DNA from: Segatella baroniae DSM 16972 = JCM 13447
GTDB taxonomy: Bacteria; Bacteroidota; Bacteroidia; Bacteroidales; Bacteroidaceae
Length of the DNA: 64,000 bases
Reading direction: 5' to 3'
Assembly (NCBI RefSeq): GCF_000426585.1
Contig: NZ_AUFQ01000006.1
Coordinates: forward strand, 96,585-160,584
The translations under genes were made by a program, and so were the position numbers. Every line of letters starts with the position of its first letter. The stretch's first letter is position 1. Shown here piece after piece: positions 34,630 to 42,892 of this stretch. The notes beneath the pieces were generated by a model. That model was not told the DNA's origin. It was given only the letters and a program-made list of their open reading frames with translations, and did not search any database.

Positions 34630-37600
34630 ATGAGAGAAAGCCAAGTGAAAACAGTGCGCAGGCTTCTGCTGTCACTGCTGTGCTTGATGGCCGGCACCGG
34701 CATGTTCGCCCGAGGGCCGGTGGACACGAAGGTCACCATCGACTTCAAGTCTGCCGCGGTGCCCGTCGTCTTGCAGGAAATCAAGCAGCAGTCGGGCGTG
34801 AACTTCTTCTACAGTGACGAATTGGCCGAAACGTGGCCCAAGGTGACGATATCGGCCCGCCAGCAGCCGGTAGAAGACGTGGTCGGACAACTTGCGGAGC
34901 TCATCAAGTGTTCCTACAAGGTGAGCGGCAACATCGTGACTTTCAGCCGGCAGGCGCGGCCGGGACGTGTCGGAAAGGTCAAGGGAGTGGTCTACGACGA
35001 GAGCGGAGAGCCTGTCATCGGCGCGCAGATACGGGTCGTGGGAACCAAGATACTGACCGTCACCGATACCGAGGGGGCTTTTTTGCTCGACTACAAGGGC
35101 GATACGCCTCGCCGCATAGAGGTCTCCTATGTCGGCATGCAGACCCAGACACTGCCAATGGAGCCGAACATGAGGGTCAATATGGTGGCCGACGTGAAGC
35201 AGCTGAGCGACGTGGTGGTGACGGGTTACTACACCCAGAACAAGCAAACCTACACGGGCGTGGCCACCAACTACAGCGGAACGGAGCTGGCTGCCGTGTC
35301 CGACCGCAATGTCCTCTCGACCATCGCGTCGCTGGACCCGTCGTTCCGGCTGACCGAAAACATCGCCATGGGCTCCGACCCCAACACCATGCCCAACGTG
35401 CAGGTGCGCGGTATGAACTCGCTGCCCAACAGTTCGGTGACCAATCTGAACGCCGAGTACAAGGGAAATGCCAACCTGCCCACCTTCATCCTCGACGGAT
35501 TCGAGGTCAGCGTGGAGAAGGTGTACGACCTGGACCCCAACAAGATAGCCCGCATCTCCATTCTGAAAGACGCTTCGGCCACGGCCATCTACGGGTCGCG
35601 GGCGGCCAACGGCGTCGTCGTCATCGAGACAAAGTCGCCCCAGGCCGGCAAGCTCAGGCTGAATTACTACGGCAGTGTGGATATGGAAGTGGCCGACCTG
35701 TCGGACTATCACCTGCTCAACGCGCGTGAGAAGTTGCAATATGAAGAACTGGCGGGGCTCTACAAGGGCAGCGACGCCGTATATGTGCAGGAGGAGTACC
35801 TGAAGAGCTACAACGAGAGACTGAAGCTGGTGGCGCAAGGCTACGACACCGACTGGCTGGCCAAGCCGCTCAAGTCGGTGGGAATCAGTCAGAAACACAC
35901 CATGCAACTGGAGGGCGGCAACGACAGTTTCCGCTACGGACTAAGTCTGAACTATCTGATGAACGCGGGCGTGATGAAGGGTTCCGACCGCAGTCGGCTG
36001 GGCACGAGCCTGAACCTGTTGTACAACTATCGCAACCTGCGCTTCCGCAACGAGCTGTCATACGGCAAGGTCACGTCCAACAATTCACCCTATGGCCCGT
36101 TCAGTGCCTACACCTATCTGAATCCTTATTATTATCCTTACGACGGGAGCGGCAACCTGAAGCAGGTGCTCTTCGACAACTACACCCCCGCAAGGGGCAG
36201 TTCGCAGGTGGCCAACCCCATGTACAACTCCCGGCTCAATACGACCGACCGTACCGTCTATGACGACTTCGTTGACAATTTCAGCGTGGAGTGGAACATC
36301 ATCCAAGGCTTGCGGCTGAAAGGCAACTTCTCCCTGGAGCGCATCAACCGCACCCATGACAACTTCAAACCGGCCGACCACACCGACTTCATCGGCAAGA
36401 CGGAAGACAAGGGAAGCTACGCGAAGGGCTATACGTTGCAGACTTCCTACGACGCCAATGTCGTCCTGTCCTATTTCAAGCAGGCCGGAAACTATGCACT
36501 CAACCTCAACGGCGGCTGGAACATACAGGAGTCGAAGTCCGACTACAGCGCCTATACCGTCTACGGCTTTGCCAACCAGTCGCTCAACCACCCTTCGCTC
36601 GGCGTCAGATTCAAGGAGGGCGACCACGTGAGGGGCTATGCCACCACGAGCCGGCTGATGGGTTTCTTCGGCAACGCCAACCTCAGCTATGCCGATCGCT
36701 ATTTCATCGACGCCTCGCTGCGTAGCGACGGTTCGTCCGTTTTCGGCAGCAACAACCGCTGGGGCACCTTCTGGAGTTCGGGAATCGGCTGGAACGCGCA
36801 TCATGAAAGATGGCTGAAAGACAGTCGTTGGGTCAGTCAGCTGCGCCTCCGCCTGAGCACCGGATTCACAGGAAGCCAGAATTTCTATCCTTATCAGGCC
36901 ATGATGATGTACAATTACAGCAGCTCTCTGGCCTATCAAGACTATGTGGGCGCGGTCATCAAGGCATTCGGCAACCGCGACCTGAAGTGGCAGCGCACGC
37001 AGAAAAACAACCTGGGCGTCGACTTCTCGTTCTTCGACGGCAGGCTGGGCGGTTACTTCAACTACTTCATCGAAAACTCCAAGGACTTGCTGGTGGACGT
37101 CAACATGCCCTCATACATCGGCTTCGACGTCTACAAGGACAACCTTGGCGAGACGCAGAACAAGGGCTTCGACTTCAACATAAAGGCCGTCGTGTATCGG
37201 GACAAACATACTTCGGTCAACCTGTTTGCCAACGGACAGCACTACACCAACAAACTGAAGAAGATTTCCTCGGGGCTCAGTTCCTACAACGACCTGGCCG
37301 ACAAGGAGGCCGGTTCGCGCCCCTACGTGCGCTATCAGGAAGGAGCTTCGGTCAATTCGATATGGGTCGTGAAGTCGGCCGGTATCGATCCGGCTACCGG
37401 CAACGAGGTCTTTGTCAGGCGCGACGGCAGCTATACCGACACCTGGAGCGAGAAAGACTATGTGCCCTACAAGTCGACCGACCCGACGATGAGCGGCACT
37501 TTCGGCCTGAATGCCTACTATAAGGGATGGGAACTGAACGCCAACTTCTTCTATCGCTTCGGCGGCTATGCCTACAACCAGACCCTGGTGGATAAGGTGG

Positions 37601-37932
37601 AGAACGTGAATCCCTATCTGAACGTAGACCGCCGGGCGCTCTACGACCGCTGGAGCACGCCGGGCAAGGCGGCCCTCTACAAGCGGATAGACGACCTCTC
37701 GACGACCAAGCCCACTTCGAGGTTCGTGGAGAAAGACAACCTGCTCTCGGCCAATTCGCTGAGCCTGGCCTATACTTTCGGTCGCGAGGCCATCCGTTCC
37801 TTCGGCGCCGAGTATCTGAAAATCATCCTGACGGCCAACGATGTGCTCCGCACGTCGACCATCCAGCGCGAGATGGGGACGGCTTATCCCTATGCCCACC
37901 ACTACTCGCTGGCCGTTCAACTAACCTTCTAA
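34630..37932 (+). CDS. SusC/RagA-family TonB-linked receptor with STN signalling domain
   Basis: A transporting and signalling outer membrane receptor of about 1100 residues. After the signal peptide (ending FARG near residue 31) comes an STN domain at about 35-105 (VTIDFKSAAVPVVLQEIKQQSGVNFFY), which contacts the FecR protein. The carboxypeptidase-regulatory-like domain (VKGVVYDESGEPVIGAQIRVVG), the plug (VVVTGYYTQNKQ; ILKDASATAIYGSRAANGVVVIETK) and a beta-barrel ending in Phe follow. ATG 34630 is preferred to the TTG nine bases earlier. It lies 19 bp after the FecR gene and 13 bp before its SusD. The STN domain, absent from the other SusC in this window, marks this one as sigma-controlled. 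Confidence 0.94.
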   Translation: MRESQVKTVRRLLLSLLCLMAGTGMFARGPVDTKVTIDFKSAAVPVVLQEIKQQSGVNFFYSDELAETWPKVTISARQQPVEDVVGQLAELIKCSYKVSGNIVTFSRQARPGRVGKVKGVVYDESGEPVIGAQIRVVGTKILTVTDTEGAFLLDYKGDTPRRIEVSYVGMQTQTLPMEPNMRVNMVADVKQLSDVVVTGYYTQNKQTYTGVATNYSGTELAAVSDRNVLSTIASLDPSFRLTENIAMGSDPNTMPNVQVRGMNSLPNSSVTNLNAEYKGNANLPTFILDGFEVSVEKVYDLDPNKIARISILKDASATAIYGSRAANGVVVIETKSPQAGKLRLNYYGSVDMEVADLSDYHLLNAREKLQYEELAGLYKGSDAVYVQEEYLKSYNERLKLVAQGYDTDWLAKPLKSVGISQKHTMQLEGGNDSFRYGLSLNYLMNAGVMKGSDRSRLGTSLNLLYNYRNLRFRNELSYGKVTSNNSPYGPFSAYTYLNPYYYPYDGSGNLKQVLFDNYTPARGSSQVANPMYNSRLNTTDRTVYDDFVDNFSVEWNIIQGLRLKGNFSLERINRTHDNFKPADHTDFIGKTEDKGSYAKGYTLQTSYDANVVLSYFKQAGNYALNLNGGWNIQESKSDYSAYTVYGFANQSLNHPSLGVRFKEGDHVRGYATTSRLMGFFGNANLSYADRYFIDASLRSDGSSVFGSNNRWGTFWSSGIGWNAHHERWLKDSRWVSQLRLRLSTGFTGSQNFYPYQAMMMYNYSSSLAYQDYVGAVIKAFGNRDLKWQRTQKNNLGVDFSFFDGRLGGYFNYFIENSKDLLVDVNMPSYIGFDVYKDNLGETQNKGFDFNIKAVVYRDKHTSVNLFANGQHYTNKLKKISSGLSSYNDLADKEAGSRPYVRYQEGASVNSIWVVKSAGIDPATGNEVFVRRDGSYTDTWSEKDYVPYKSTDPTMSGTFGLNAYYKGWELNANFFYRFGGYAYNQTLVDKVENVNPYLNVDRRALYDRWSTPGKAALYKRIDDLSTTKPTSRFVEKDNLLSANSLSLAYTFGREAIRSFGAEYLKIILTANDVLRTSTIQREMGTAYPYAHHYSLAVQLTF

Positions 37933-37945
37933 ACCTATTTCAGAC

Positions 37946-39355
37946 ATGAAAATGAAATTATTTATCATAGGAACGGGACTGGTTGCGATGTGCAGCCTCA
38001 CCGCTTGCGACAACTGGTTTGACGTTTCGGCCAAGTCGGAGCTCAAGGCCGAAGACCTGTTGGACAACGAACAGGGATTCCGTGACGCGCTCATGGGGTG
38101 CTATGGCTCGATGAAGGGCGAAAATCTGTATGGCGCCCAGCTCACCATGACCTATATGGACGTGCTGGGACAATACTATTCGACGGCCGGCGCGTCGCTC
38201 AACACGTTTGAGTATGCCAACAATTACGACTACGCCAACCGGAAAGAGGAGGACCGCAAGGACGCCATCTGGAAGAATCTCTATAACGTGGTGGCCAACA
38301 CGAACAGTCTGTTGGAACAGATTGACGGTAAGAAGCAGGTCTTTCCCCTCCACGAATATGAACTCATCAAGGGCGAGGCACTGGGGCTGCGCGCGTTTCT
38401 GCATTTCGACCTGTTGCGCCTTTTCGCCTTTTCGCCATCCATGGACGGCGGGTTGCAGCGTGCTGCCATCCCCTATGTGGACAAGTTCACCAATACAACC
38501 TTTGCGCAGCTGACGGTGGAAGGCGTGCTCGGACGCGTCGTCGGAGACCTGGAAGCGGCCCGGGCGTTGCTGAAGGACGTAGACCCCTATGGCCCCAATC
38601 ATGCCCAATACAATCTGAAAGCCCTCGCCGGTGTGTGGAAAGGCCGCGAATACCGCATGAACTATTATGCCGCGACGGCCCTTCTGGCCCGTGTCCGTCT
38701 CTATCGCAACCGGGGAAATGACCGCGAAGAGGCTTTTCGGCTGGCCGGGGAAGTGATTGACAGCGGTCTGTTTCCGCTCATTACGAGCACCGATGTGGGC
38801 AGCTCTGACAAGAACGGCTTCATACAGGAGAACATCTTTGCGCTCGAAAGCAAGGAATTGTATGACAACGTGGTGAAGCGCCATTTCCGTGCGGCCAATA
38901 CCAGCAACAGCTATCTGGCCACTACACAGAAGCAAATGGAGAAAGTGTTTCCCGCAACGCTCGACATGGACTATCGCCGCCTGTGGTGGTTGGAGGCGTC
39001 GGGCTCCTATCACATCCTGTCGAAGTATGATTCATCGAAGCGCATTCCCCTGTTGAAGATGTCGGAGATGTATCTCATCGCTGCCGAAACGGCTCCCGAC
39101 ATCGTCGAAGGCGCCAAATTCTTCAACGCGTTGCAGTATCATCGCGGTTTGCCCGACAAGGAACTTACTGCCGACAACCTGCAAGATGAAATCCTGGCGG
39201 AGTATGCCAAGGAGTTCATTGGCGAGGGACAGCTGTTCTACGCTTACAAACGGTTGAAAAACACCGTAACACCGATTAACTGGACGGCCGTGAGCACTCC
39301 CGAAAAGGTGTATGTGCTGCCGTTGCCTGCCACGAATACCTACTTCAAGAAATGA
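37946..39355 (+). CDS. SusD/RagB-family lipoprotein
   Basis: A 469-residue surface substrate-binding lipoprotein, partner of the preceding SusC. The signal peptide has lipobox LTAC near residue 21. The N-terminal SusD signature (LDNEQGFRDALMGCYGSMKGENLYG), TPR-type helices (LIKGEALGLRAFLHFDLLRLFAFSP) and C-terminal SusD motif (LQDEILAEYAKEFIGEGQLFYAYKRLKN) are all seen. It overlaps the next gene by the four bases ATGA. It is short for a SusD, as in the subfamily that occurs with DUF4843 partners. Confidence 0.92.
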   Translation: MKMKLFIIGTGLVAMCSLTACDNWFDVSAKSELKAEDLLDNEQGFRDALMGCYGSMKGENLYGAQLTMTYMDVLGQYYSTAGASLNTFEYANNYDYANRKEEDRKDAIWKNLYNVVANTNSLLEQIDGKKQVFPLHEYELIKGEALGLRAFLHFDLLRLFAFSPSMDGGLQRAAIPYVDKFTNTTFAQLTVEGVLGRVVGDLEAARALLKDVDPYGPNHAQYNLKALAGVWKGREYRMNYYAATALLARVRLYRNRGNDREEAFRLAGEVIDSGLFPLITSTDVGSSDKNGFIQENIFALESKELYDNVVKRHFRAANTSNSYLATTQKQMEKVFPATLDMDYRRLWWLEASGSYHILSKYDSSKRIPLLKMSEMYLIAAETAPDIVEGAKFFNALQYHRGLPDKELTADNLQDEILAEYAKEFIGEGQLFYAYKRLKNTVTPINWTAVSTPEKVYVLPLPATNTYFKK

Positions 39356-40056
39356 TTTCCATGAAACATAACCCTATCTACAAGATGGTCACGGCTCTGT
39401 GCTTGGCACTGCTGACGGGCTGCACGGAGAACGAGCGGATGACCTATGAGAACAAGCCCTGTGTCTATTTCAACAGCGTAACCGAAGCCGACAGCATTCC
39501 TTATTCCTTTGCCGCCGTCATCACGGACACCGCCACCGTGAGCGTTCCGCTGAAGATTATCGGCGAGGCGACCGACAAGGACAGGATCGTGGCTTTTCAA
39601 GCGGCCCCTGCCTCGACGGCCAAGGCCGGCGTGCATTACACGCTGCCCGAAGCTGAAGTGAAGTTGCCGGCAGGTCAAGTGACGACCGAGATTCCCGTCA
39701 AGGTCTACAACAAGGAGCTGGAGACGGGCGATGTGTCGCTCATTCTGAAACTGGTGCCCAATGCAGACTTCGACCTGGGCTACAGCGACAGGCTGACGGC
39801 CCGTGTCGTCATCACCAACCAGCTCGTCAAACCCAGCTACTGGAGGATTCTTTCCATCTATTATGGCGCCTATTCGAAGGCCAAACACCGACTCTGCATC
39901 CAGATACAGGGCTTCGACTTCGAGCCGAAGCTGCGCGGTTCCATGATTCAGACGTATATGTCGTATGGACGGTTGGTGTACAACTACTTGCTCAAGACCC
40001 CGATTTGGGATGAGGAAACCAAACAATGGATTACGGCCGATTGGTCTCCACTTTAA
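39352..40056 (+). CDS. DUF4843 domain lipoprotein
   Basis: A 234-residue exported lipoprotein with lipobox LTGC near residue 23. The DUF4843 core (YENKPCVYFNSV... VSVPLKIIGEATDKDRIVAFQAAPASTAKAGVHYTLP) is followed by a Calx-beta-like pattern of strands. Function is unknown; the family recurs directly after SusD in loci of this kind, and a surface accessory role is inferred. Translation is coupled on both sides: its start overlaps the SusD stop (ATGA) and its stop overlaps the next start (TAATG). The Met at 39361 is an alternative start. Confidence 0.9.
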   Translation: MISMKHNPIYKMVTALCLALLTGCTENERMTYENKPCVYFNSVTEADSIPYSFAAVITDTATVSVPLKIIGEATDKDRIVAFQAAPASTAKAGVHYTLPEAEVKLPAGQVTTEIPVKVYNKELETGDVSLILKLVPNADFDLGYSDRLTARVVITNQLVKPSYWRILSIYYGAYSKAKHRLCIQIQGFDFEPKLRGSMIQTYMSYGRLVYNYLLKTPIWDEETKQWITADWSPL

Positions 40057-41576
40057 TGAAAATGAAAGGAACAGACAAGATGAAACAGTTGTTTTTATTG
40101 CTGATAACAATCCTGGGGCTGACGTCGTGCGTGCATGACGACACCAACGACAACCCTACGCCGCTGAATGAAGTGACCATCGGAGGCATTCAAGACGAAT
40201 ATGACGACGTGCATATCGACAAGTTGCTGAGCATTCACCCTACGCTGGCAACCTCGCAGAACAGCGACGGGCAGTTCGGTTATTTCTGGATAGCCTACGA
40301 CAACAATACGATGTACCGTGCCGACACGCTCTCGCGTGAGAGAAACCTGGATGTCAAGGTGGCTCTCGCGCCGGGACAGCACACACTGAAGTTCAAGGTG
40401 GTGGACAACCTGACGGGCGTTTATTATGAAAAGGAGTTCAAGGTGAATGTCGTCAATGAGTTCACCAAGGGTCTGATGATTCTTTGTGATGACGGCGGCA
40501 AGGCCCGACTCGACTTCCTGCCCGACGGACAGAAGGAGGTCATAACGAATGTCTATGGCAAGGTGAACGGTGGCGAGAGCCTCGGCACGAAGCCCAAGCG
40601 CGTCTATTTCAACAAGTTCGACAGGGAGTCGCTCGACGAAGTGATGGTGCTCTGCCAGGATGAACGGGGCGGCTGTTTCCTCGACGCCACCTCCATGAAG
40701 CAGAGTCGGACTTATGACGGATTCTTCATGAGCCCTCCCGAGAAGGTCATGCCCGAGGCTTATTACAAGTCCAGCATGCGCCATTACCTGGTGAACGACG
40801 GGAAACTACACGACCGTGCCGTCAACATGCACGCGCCGACGGTGAAGCCCAACATGCTCGTGGCGGGCAAGACGTACAGCATTGCCGACAACGCGAACTT
40901 CAACGACGACGAGCAACAGCCGGCGCGGGCCGTGGTCTATGATAATGAAAACATGTGTTTCTACACCATCAACTCCATTACGACGGCATTTCTGACCACC
41001 GCTACCAAGACGAGGGACTTGGTCTATATTCCCGGTGGCTTCTTCAATCCCGACAACGTGGGCATGAAATGTCTCTATGCCAACATCTCCGTGCGGAGCG
41101 AAACCGGTGCCAACCAGTTCATGGGAGTCTTTGAAGAGCCGGGCGGAAGGCGGCATTTGCTGAAGTGTGGCATTGGCTTTTGGGTGGAAGGGGCCGACCC
41201 CGACACCTATTTCTCCGACCTTGGCGACGACGTGTTGACCACCGAAAAGGTTGCGGAAGCAACCACTTTCGCATGTTCGGCACGCTTCCCGGGCTATATG
41301 TTCTATGCCAGTGGCAGCGTTGTCTATCTCTATAACGCGGAAAGCAAGACCGGCATGCGGGTCTATGACTTGGGCGGAGACGTGGACATCGACCACATTG
41401 AATTCGACTACAAGAGCAACACGCTCCTCGTGGCCTATCGCGACAAGGGCCGGGCGACGCTTCCTGCCGGCTTTGCCATGTTGGAAGTGGGTACCGACGG
41501 TGGGTTGCATCTGCAACTCACAGGGCGTCGTGACGGTTTGGCCGACCGCATAGTGGACTTTGAACGCAAGTATTAG
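40056..41576 (+). CDS. PKD-like family lipoprotein
   Basis: A 506-residue exported lipoprotein, lipobox LTSC near residue 25, then an Ig/PKD-like strand region (about 60-150, ending YYEKEFKVNVVNEF) and a larger beta-rich C-terminal part of propeller-like character (KGLMILCDDGGKARLDFLP, FPGYMFYASGSVVYLYNAESKTGMRVYDLGG). It corresponds to the PKD-like lipoproteins that accompany DUF4843 in SusCD loci; the ligand is unknown. The start at 40056 shares bases with the preceding stop (TAATG); ATG 40080 is an alternative that leaves a minimal signal peptide. Confidence 0.87.
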   Translation: MKMKGTDKMKQLFLLLITILGLTSCVHDDTNDNPTPLNEVTIGGIQDEYDDVHIDKLLSIHPTLATSQNSDGQFGYFWIAYDNNTMYRADTLSRERNLDVKVALAPGQHTLKFKVVDNLTGVYYEKEFKVNVVNEFTKGLMILCDDGGKARLDFLPDGQKEVITNVYGKVNGGESLGTKPKRVYFNKFDRESLDEVMVLCQDERGGCFLDATSMKQSRTYDGFFMSPPEKVMPEAYYKSSMRHYLVNDGKLHDRAVNMHAPTVKPNMLVAGKTYSIADNANFNDDEQQPARAVVYDNENMCFYTINSITTAFLTTATKTRDLVYIPGGFFNPDNVGMKCLYANISVRSETGANQFMGVFEEPGGRRHLLKCGIGFWVEGADPDTYFSDLGDDVLTTEKVAEATTFACSARFPGYMFYASGSVVYLYNAESKTGMRVYDLGGDVDIDHIEFDYKSNTLLVAYRDKGRATLPAGFAMLEVGTDGGLHLQLTGRRDGLADRIVDFERKY

Positions 41577-41580
41577 AGCC

Positions 41581-42786
41581 ATGACAAGACATCGTATCTA
41601 CGCCCTTGTGTTTCTTCTCGGGATTGCGTCAGCTTTGCAGGCCCAGGGTGTGACGTTCAGGAATGTGAGTTGGCCCGAACTGAAACGGCAGGCGAAGGCA
41701 GAGAAGAAAGCCATCTTCGTGGATGTATATACCTCTTGGTGCGGCCCTTGCAAGAGGATGGACCGTGAGGTGTTCGGCAAGGCAGACGTGGGACGCTATA
41801 TGGACAGCATGTTTGTTTCGGCGCATGTCGACGCGGAGCGGCAGAAAGACTTCGGCCTGTTTGCGGAGTACACGCCGAATGCCTACCCAACGTTCTACTG
41901 GCTGGACGCCGAGGGGAATCTGCTGGATGTGGAAAGCGGTTTCCTGCCGGCCGAAAAATTCCTGGAGCAATCGGAGAAAGCGCTGCGGAATACGGTCGGC
42001 GTGCGCTATCGAGCCTTGCAACGGCGATGGAACGCCGGCGAGCGGTCGCCCCGTTTCGTCACGGAGTTTGTGCTGAATGCCATGCCGAAGATTCACGTCG
42101 ACTCTGTCCGAATCTATATGAATCGTTATCTGGAGGGACTGCGACCTGATGAATTGCGTTCGAAGGAGGTGGGCAAGATGGTGATTCTGTTTCCTCGAAG
42201 CGTGACCGACGATGCCGTGTGGCGTGCTTTTGTGGGCTGTCATGACGAATATACGCGCCTCTTCGGCTATGAATATTGGAAGAAACTCTACATGAATCTT
42301 GTTCGGGTGCCCATGGCCGAGCGTGGAAACGCGCAGCGGCAGGCCGAGGTTCTGGCATGTATTGACGGTTTTGACTTCACCGACAAGCAGCTCTTCGCCG
42401 ACCTCAGGGCCATGGAAAACGACATCTTCGCCCACCGCTACGGCTCTGCCTTGAAGCAATCTCTTGCCATCGGCAGGGCGAACGAGCTGCGCCTACCTTA
42501 TATTTATATGGAAATGTTCTACACTTATGTCATCGGCGACTTCTTCACAGCCGCCTATAAGCCCTCAAAAGCGGAACTGGACGATATTGCCGTGCTGGGA
42601 GAAAAGGCCTTTCGGCTCTATCCTTGTCAATGTTCGTTGATGTATCTGGCGGCGGCACAAGCCCGTTGCGACGACTATAAGCGGGCTTATGAGTCGTTGG
42701 CGAACCTGCCGTTCTATCAGGAACCCGTATTGTCGTCGGCCGTCTATAAGCTGTTGAACCTGAATAGAATCAAGCCGGGCCGGTAG
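41581..42786 (+). CDS. Exported thioredoxin-fold protein with C-terminal helical region
   Basis: A 401-residue periplasmic protein. The signal peptide ends at about residue 22 (LQAQ). The thioredoxin domain covers about 25-145 with the redox motif W-C54-G-P-C57 and the cis-proline loop NAYPTFYWLD. The last 250 residues are helical, TPR-like in character, and not otherwise recognised. It is the last gene of the sigma-FecR-SusCD operon, four bases after the lipoprotein gene. Reduction of disulfides, or of a thiol-bearing substrate brought in by the SusCD pair, is possible but not shown. The ATG at 41581 fits the signal peptide; an in-frame start at 41560 would lie inside the previous gene. Confidence 0.88.
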   Translation: MTRHRIYALVFLLGIASALQAQGVTFRNVSWPELKRQAKAEKKAIFVDVYTSWCGPCKRMDREVFGKADVGRYMDSMFVSAHVDAERQKDFGLFAEYTPNAYPTFYWLDAEGNLLDVESGFLPAEKFLEQSEKALRNTVGVRYRALQRRWNAGERSPRFVTEFVLNAMPKIHVDSVRIYMNRYLEGLRPDELRSKEVGKMVILFPRSVTDDAVWRAFVGCHDEYTRLFGYEYWKKLYMNLVRVPMAERGNAQRQAEVLACIDGFDFTDKQLFADLRAMENDIFAHRYGSALKQSLAIGRANELRLPYIYMEMFYTYVIGDFFTAAYKPSKAELDDIAVLGEKAFRLYPCQCSLMYLAAAQARCDDYKRAYESLANLPFYQEPVLSSAVYKLLNLNRIKPGR

Positions 42787-42822
42787 TCGCCCCTTCCTTC
42801 TTTTGTGTAGACGGAAAACAAA

Positions 42823-42862
42823 AAAAGCATTGCTTCGTCCATGTGGAGGAAGCAATGCTTTT
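42823..42862. terminator. Bidirectional terminator between converging operons
   Basis: A 14-bp perfect stem AAAAGCATTGCTTC / GAAGCAATGCTTTT. A run of A before it (T on the minus strand) makes it a good terminator for the M16 operon and a probable one for the plus-strand operon. Confidence 0.85.
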
Positions 42863-42892
42863 GCATGTCATGCCGAGGTTGTCGGCAGCGGG

